Shown here: positions 33,456 through 37,071 of the stretch, in pieces
How the letters are laid out: each line of letters opens with the position of its first letter
Numbering within the stretch: the stretch's first letter is position 1
DNA from: Caryophanales bacterium UBA4100
Lineage (GTDB): Bacteria > Bacillota > Bacilli > Paenibacillales > UBA4045
Direction of reading: 5' to 3'
Length of the DNA: 37,071 bases
Assembly (NCBI GenBank): GCA_002383285.1
Contig: DFXU01000095.1
Coordinates: 1-37,071 of the forward strand
The notes under the pieces: model-generated
What the model saw: the letters and a program-made list of their open reading frames with translations, nothing else
Database searches by the model: none
What the model was told of the DNA's origin: nothing
Translations under genes and position numbers: made by a program

Positions 33456-34769
33456 TCACCTTCCTGATCCCAATTTCAGACTATTCATAACGATATTCCC
33501 CGAGTCGCTGCCAAGATAACGGGAGATGATTGTCGCTCCTTCAGCGCGCAGTAATTGGCGGTTAGGTGCGAATGAGGTTTCTGTTGAACCTTGTACATAT
33601 CCGAGCTCCTTCATCTTGTATACGGAGCTCGCATACCAGCTCTGCTCAGGAACATCCTCGAAATAATTCGTGTGTGACGATGGAGAATCAGCTAGGGCTA
33701 TTCTATCAAAAAGAACGACCATCTCTGCTCTGCTGATCGGTTGATTCGGACGAATGGTACCATCCTCGAAACCATTAATTATCCCTAGCTCAATAGCCTT
33801 GCTAATTATTGGATATGCCCAATGCTCAGAAGTCAGATCTGGAAACTGCTTGGGCACTTTCACCTCCACTGCCCCGTCTCCATACACAGCATCTACTACG
33901 CCCACAATATCATCAATATTCTGCATTCCAATTGAGTTTATAGCTAGTGAGTTAGCTAGAAGGCCGTCGAATGAGAAGAGCTTGTCCAATACGGTAATAA
34001 ATTCCGCACGTGTCATCTGTCGATTTGGGTGGAAGGCTCCATTGTCTCCGCTTACTACACCTAGTGATTCGAGCTTAAGAATATGCTCCTTGGCCCAATG
34101 ATTATTTAAATCATAGAATACTGGCGGCTGGTACTTACTAATCCCCTTGGCAATTCCTCTAGCTACGGATGCTCGAAAGCTGTCTGAAGCAAGTAACTTG
34201 GCATCATCCTTATTCGACAGAAAAGCCGCTTCAATAAGCACACTGGGCATAATGCCATTCCTTACAACGAACACACCACTAGGAATAATCCCTCGATTTA
34301 CTGTATTAACCTGCTTGATGACATGCTCTTGGATGCTAGTGGCAAGCTTCTTATTCTCATCAGACAACATCCTCATAGCGGAGCTGGCTGGATAATCAGC
34401 TTGTTGATATGTATCATCGTAATAAAGTACGAGTGTTCCTCTTGCACTGCTATTCGGATGTGCATTGGAATGCACCGAAACGAATATATCGCCGCCACTC
34501 TGATTAGCGAATGTAACACGTTCAGGTAAAGTCATGAACTGGTCGGATTCACGAGTCATGATTGTTTCATAGCCTAGTCCATTCAACTCCTTCACTAACT
34601 TGTTTGAGATGTCCAGATTTATATTCTTTTCTTTCAATCCATTGACACCGATAGCACCTGGATCATGTCCCCCGTGACCCGGGTCGACCACAACCGTTAA
34701 CGCAAGCATCTTGCTTGGGAATACCAACACTACAATCGCAAAACATATGAATAACAAACGCTTTGACAA
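33456..34769 (-). CDS. N-acetylmuramoyl-L-alanine amidase with three SLH domains
   Basis: The 437-residue secreted enzyme has a signal peptide (SKRLLFICFAIVVLVFPSKMLA), an Amidase_3 domain with zinc residues H32 (DPGHGG), E47 (LKEKNI), H100 (SVHSNA) and catalytic E180 (LIEAAFLSN), and three C-terminal SLH repeats starting near 217, 300 and 375 (NHWAKEHI, EHWAYPII, SWYASSVY) that tether it to secondary cell-wall polymer. An ATG five codons upstream (34784) lies inside the GGAGGGG ribosome binding site of the TTG at 34769, so the TTG is the better start. It is convergent with the SpoIIB-like gene; a role in sporulation or cell separation is inferred. Confidence 0.93.
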   Translation of the reverse strand: MSKRLLFICFAIVVLVFPSKMLALTVVVDPGHGGHDPGAIGVNGLKEKNINLDISNKLVKELNGLGYETIMTRESDQFMTLPERVTFANQSGGDIFVSVHSNAHPNSSARGTLVLYYDDTYQQADYPASSAMRMLSDENKKLATSIQEHVIKQVNTVNRGIIPSGVFVVRNGIMPSVLIEAAFLSNKDDAKLLASDSFRASVARGIAKGISKYQPPVFYDLNNHWAKEHILKLESLGVVSGDNGAFHPNRQMTRAEFITVLDKLFSFDGLLANSLAINSIGMQNIDDIVGVVDAVYGDGAVEVKVPKQFPDLTSEHWAYPIISKAIELGIINGFEDGTIRPNQPISRAEMVVLFDRIALADSPSSHTNYFEDVPEQSWYASSVYKMKELGYVQGSTETSFAPNRQLLRAEGATIISRYLGSDSGNIVMNSLKLGSGR

Positions 34770-34906
34770 TGAATACCCCTCCATCTCAGTCGAAAAAACT
34801 ACCTTAAAAACATCTACATAGTTTTTAAACGCGAATAAGTCACAAAAGTATGCATGAAAAGTGTTGGTAAATGTCGGAAAATGTGATTTAGTTGGTGAAT
34901 GCTTGA

Positions 34907-34935
34907 TTGTATTGATTCGTGTTAATACGTATAAT
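34907..34935 (+). promoter_or_regulatory. Promoter of the DUF4321-like/maf/radC genes
   Basis: TTGTAT (34907-34912) and consensus TATAAT (34930-34935) are 17 bases apart. Transcription would start near 34942. The remaining bases between the amidase gene and this promoter hold nothing else I can name. Confidence 0.75.
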
Positions 34936-34985
34936 GGTCATAGAGTATGGATTTAGAATTTGGAAAAGATAGGAGATGTAGCTCA

Positions 34986-35228
34986 TTGAAGAAAGGCTAT
35001 GGACTGCTATTCATTTTCTTATTAGTTGGACTCTTAACGGGTTCCCTAGTGGCTCACTTGCTCCTATCGATTGAATGGACGGCCTTTCTTACTAAATCGA
35101 TGCTAATTAGCTGGCATCCACAAGCAGATTTGCAATTTGTGAAGTATGATTTAAATATTCAGGTAAGAATAAGCTTACTGAGTATCTTAGGGCTAATTGG
35201 CGCTTACTGGATTTATAGGAGGATATAA
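34986..35228 (+). CDS. DUF4321-like small membrane protein
   Basis: The 80-residue protein has two membrane segments, at about residues 6-27 (GLLFIFLLVGLLTGSLVAHLL) and 57-77. Its KKGYGLLFIFLLVGLLTGS start fits the DUF4321 family found beside maf in Gram-positive genomes. An in-frame ATG at 34947 lies only about five bases after the predicted transcription start, with no room for a ribosome binding site; the TTG at 34986 follows AGGAGATG. Function unknown. Its stop is one base from the maf start. Confidence 0.7.
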   Translation: MKKGYGLLFIFLLVGLLTGSLVAHLLLSIEWTAFLTKSMLISWHPQADLQFVKYDLNIQVRISLLSILGLIGAYWIYRRI

Positions 35229-35229
35229 G

Positions 35230-35844
35230 ATGGGCAACGACTCACAGCGTTTAATCTACTTAGCTTCATCTTCACCTAGACGTCAGGAATTGGTTCGTAT
35301 GTTACAATTACCAGTACATATCTATCCCAGTAACACTGATGAATCAATTGACCCTGGTACGCCTCCTGCGCACATCGTCGAGCAATTATCAATGCGGAAG
35401 GCTTCTGCCGTTAAACAGCATATTCTAGCTGAGTCTGAGTCTGCTGTAGATGGTGTAATTCTAGGTTCTGATACCATTGTAGTATTAAACGGTCAGGTAC
35501 TTGGCAAACCAACAGATGCTAACCATGCTAACGAGATGTTATCTGCTCTTCAAGGGCATACGCATGAGGTATTAACGGGTATAGCTTTACTGGATCTGAA
35601 AACTGAACATGCCATCATTAGACACCGAATAACCAAGGTAACAATGAAACAACTGACGACGAATCAAATCGATCGTTATATTGCAACTGGCGAGCCTCTA
35701 GATAAAGCGGGCTCCTACGGAATTCAGGGCATCGGGGCCACATTAATTGACTCCATTGACGGTTGTTACTTTAACGTTGTTGGCTTACCGATTTCTTTAC
35801 TTAGCGATATGCTTGATGAAATGGGAATGGGCGTATTACATTAA
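35230..35844 (+). CDS. maf: Maf-like nucleoside triphosphate pyrophosphatase
   Basis: The 204-residue protein opens with IYLASSSPRRQELVRML and has GSDTIVVLNGQVLGKPTD (near 74-91) and AGSYGIQGIGA (near 160-170), the Maf/HAM1-like fold that cleaves non-canonical nucleotides such as dTTP/UTP analogues; in Bacillus, Maf is linked to septum formation. GGAGG seven bases before the ATG sets the start; an upstream in-frame TTG at 35197 inside the previous gene is rejected. Confidence 0.93.
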   Translation: MGNDSQRLIYLASSSPRRQELVRMLQLPVHIYPSNTDESIDPGTPPAHIVEQLSMRKASAVKQHILAESESAVDGVILGSDTIVVLNGQVLGKPTDANHANEMLSALQGHTHEVLTGIALLDLKTEHAIIRHRITKVTMKQLTTNQIDRYIATGEPLDKAGSYGIQGIGATLIDSIDGCYFNVVGLPISLLSDMLDEMGMGVLH

Positions 35845-35872
35845 TAAATCCAAAGATGAAAGAGGGGAATTC

Positions 35873-36562
35873 ATGGACTCACACACGCTTATGCTGCGTG
35901 AGCTACCCAACGAGGAAAGACCTAGAGAACGACTACTACAATTTGGGGCACATGCATTGAGTAATGCGGAATTATTGGCCATTCTACTTCGAACGGGAAC
36001 GATTGCTGAATCTGCTGTTAAACTGGCTACAAAGCTTCTAGCCAAAGCAGGCGGTTTACGTAATCTCGTGGGAATGACAATCGAACAATTTACGGACATT
36101 CGTGGAATTGGTGAGGCTAAAGCTATACAATTACAAGCGAGCATAGAAATTGGGCGCCGTCTTGCGAGTGCTCGAATGAACGTCGCTTATGTGATAAAGT
36201 CACCAAAGGACGCCGCTGACTATGTCAAGGAGGATTTGCGTTATTTGGATAAGGAGCACTTTGTTGTTCTCTTTCTCAATACGAAGAATCATGTGACAGG
36301 TCACGAAACATTATCTGTAGGCAGTCTTAATGCATCGATTGTTCATCCACGCGAAGTGTTCTGTTCAGCAATTAAACGTAGCAGTGCATCCATAATTTGT
36401 GTTCATAACCACCCAAGTGGAGATCCTACACCAAGTCCAGAGGACGTTGAAGTAACACGTCGATTGAGTGAAGCAGGTCGTATTGTAGGTATTGATGTAC
36501 TCGATCATATCATCATAGCCGATCACACCTTTATTAGCTTGAAGGAGCAGGGGTTCATGTAG
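35873..36562 (+). CDS. radC: RadC-family JAB/MPN domain protein
   Basis: The 229-residue protein has an N-terminal helix-hairpin-helix-like region (LSNAELLAILLRTGT, FTDIRGIGEAKA) and a C-terminal JAMM-type metal site, VHNHPSGDPTPSPEDVEVT (near 173-191). Despite the name, a role in DNA repair is not established. GAGGGG precedes the ATG at 35873; the longer in-frame reading into maf is rejected. Confidence 0.92.
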   Translation: MDSHTLMLRELPNEERPRERLLQFGAHALSNAELLAILLRTGTIAESAVKLATKLLAKAGGLRNLVGMTIEQFTDIRGIGEAKAIQLQASIEIGRRLASARMNVAYVIKSPKDAADYVKEDLRYLDKEHFVVLFLNTKNHVTGHETLSVGSLNASIVHPREVFCSAIKRSSASIICVHNHPSGDPTPSPEDVEVTRRLSEAGRIVGIDVLDHIIIADHTFISLKEQGFM

Positions 36563-36576
36563 GCGGCTATAGTATT

Positions 36577-36606
36577 AGGGACCGTTTAGATGGAAGCGAC
36601 CCTTTA
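36577..36606 (+). terminator. Possible weak terminator between radC and mreB
   Basis: AGGGACCGTTT can pair with AAGCGACCCT (with gaps and one G-U), followed by TT. The T-run is short, so confidence is low. Confidence 0.3.
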
Positions 36607-36632
36607 GCAGAGAGAAAAGGAGAAATCATATT

Positions 36633-37071
36633 ATGTTCGATGGATTCACGAAAGACTTAGGAATTGATTTAGGTACAGCCAATACATTGGTGTTTGTTAA
36701 AGGTAGAGGGATCGTTGTCAGAGAGCCATCTGTAGTTGCAGTTAACACAGATACGAAGACGATTGAGGCAGTAGGCGATTCGGCCAAGAAGATGATTGGT
36801 CGTACACCAGGCAACATCCGCGCGATTCGTCCAATGAAGGACGGGGTTATTGCGGACTTCGAAACTACAGCAACGATGATTAAATACTTCATGCGCCAGG
36901 CACAGAAGCCAAGATCATTATTCCCACGTCACCCTTACGTAATGGTATGTGTTCCTTCAGGTATAACCGCCGTCGAGCAGCGTGCAGTCGAAGACGCAAC
37001 TCGACAAGCAGGGGCAAGAGATGCATATACAATTGAAGAACCGTTCGCAGCTGCAATTGGTGCGGATTTAC
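36633..37071 (+). CDS. mreB: MreB-family actin-like protein, cut by the window edge
   Basis: The first 146 residues of an MreB/Mbl-type protein are present: LGIDLGTANTLVF (phosphate 1), VREPSVVAVN, IRPMKDGVIADFE, MVCVPSGITAVEQRAVEDA (phosphate-side loop) and the EEPFAAAIGADL segment where the window ends. MreB polymers guide lateral cell-wall synthesis and rod shape. AAAAGGAGAA lies before the ATG. Position after radC matches Bacillus mreB; mreC and mreD are expected beyond the window. Confidence 0.95.
   Translation, partial: MFDGFTKDLGIDLGTANTLVFVKGRGIVVREPSVVAVNTDTKTIEAVGDSAKKMIGRTPGNIRAIRPMKDGVIADFETTATMIKYFMRQAQKPRSLFPRHPYVMVCVPSGITAVEQRAVEDATRQAGARDAYTIEEPFAAAIGADL

Noticed and set aside
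33754..34101. Plus-strand open frames opposite the SLH amidase.
   Set aside because: They lie entirely within the conserved amidase and SLH coding region and show no family motif.
1..37071. Prophage, transposon or CRISPR content.
   Set aside because: No integrase, transposase, terminal repeats or regularly spaced repeats were seen on either strand.

Overview
The window reads as chromosomal DNA of a spore-forming, low-to-mid GC Gram-positive bacterium of the Paenibacillus type. The evidence is a Bacillus-like block (hem genes, spoVID, valS, folC, murC, a SpoIIB-like gene, maf, radC, mreB), a CobA-HemD fusion, a cell-wall amidase with three SLH domains, and strong AGGAGG-like ribosome binding sites with several TTG and GTG starts. 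No tRNA, rRNA, CRISPR array, transposase or phage gene was seen.

Layout. Bases 1-5824 hold an accessory carbohydrate segment: a 5'-truncated glycoside-hydrolase-like gene, an IlvD/Edd-type sugar-acid dehydratase, an FAD oxidoreductase and a beta-hydroxyacid dehydrogenase. At 6051-6452 is the pyruvoyl enzyme gene speD, behind a leader that can fold, ending in a clear terminator. Bases 6621-18941 carry almost the whole tetrapyrrole pathway: hemA, hemX, a siroheme dehydrogenase, hemC, cobA-hemD, hemB, hemL, hemE, hemH and hemY. A CRP/FNR-type regulator lies on the opposite strand between hemB and hemL. A pseudouridine synthase and spoVID follow. A short minus-strand membrane protein gene (20954-21118), too short for routine gene finding, faces spoVID across a shared terminator. 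Then come valS (with its own promoter and no visible T-box), folC and murC.

Bases 26975-31515 are the part worth attention. Five genes lie in one direction: a membrane HD-GYP protein; a 24-residue Trp/Cys-rich peptide with a near-perfect ribosome binding site; a membrane M50-type metalloprotease with an N-terminal PqqD-like region; a membrane histidine kinase; and a LuxR/NarL-type response regulator. The HD-GYP protein and the kinase share the same N-terminal multi-pass membrane domain (about 180 residues, near-identical GQEKRAANLF start), joined to different output domains. A hairpin separates the peptide from the protease, and a terminator closes the set. I infer a peptide signalling system in which the protease matures the peptide and the shared membrane domain senses it, feeding both c-di-GMP hydrolysis and transcription. 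I do not recognise it as a named system. Two adjacent palindromes sit between the terminator and an unidentified 166-residue gene, a possible regulon member.

The right end returns to the conserved block: a SpoIIB-like SPOR protein, the SLH amidase on the minus strand, a DUF4321-like membrane protein, maf, radC and the first part of mreB, cut by the window edge.
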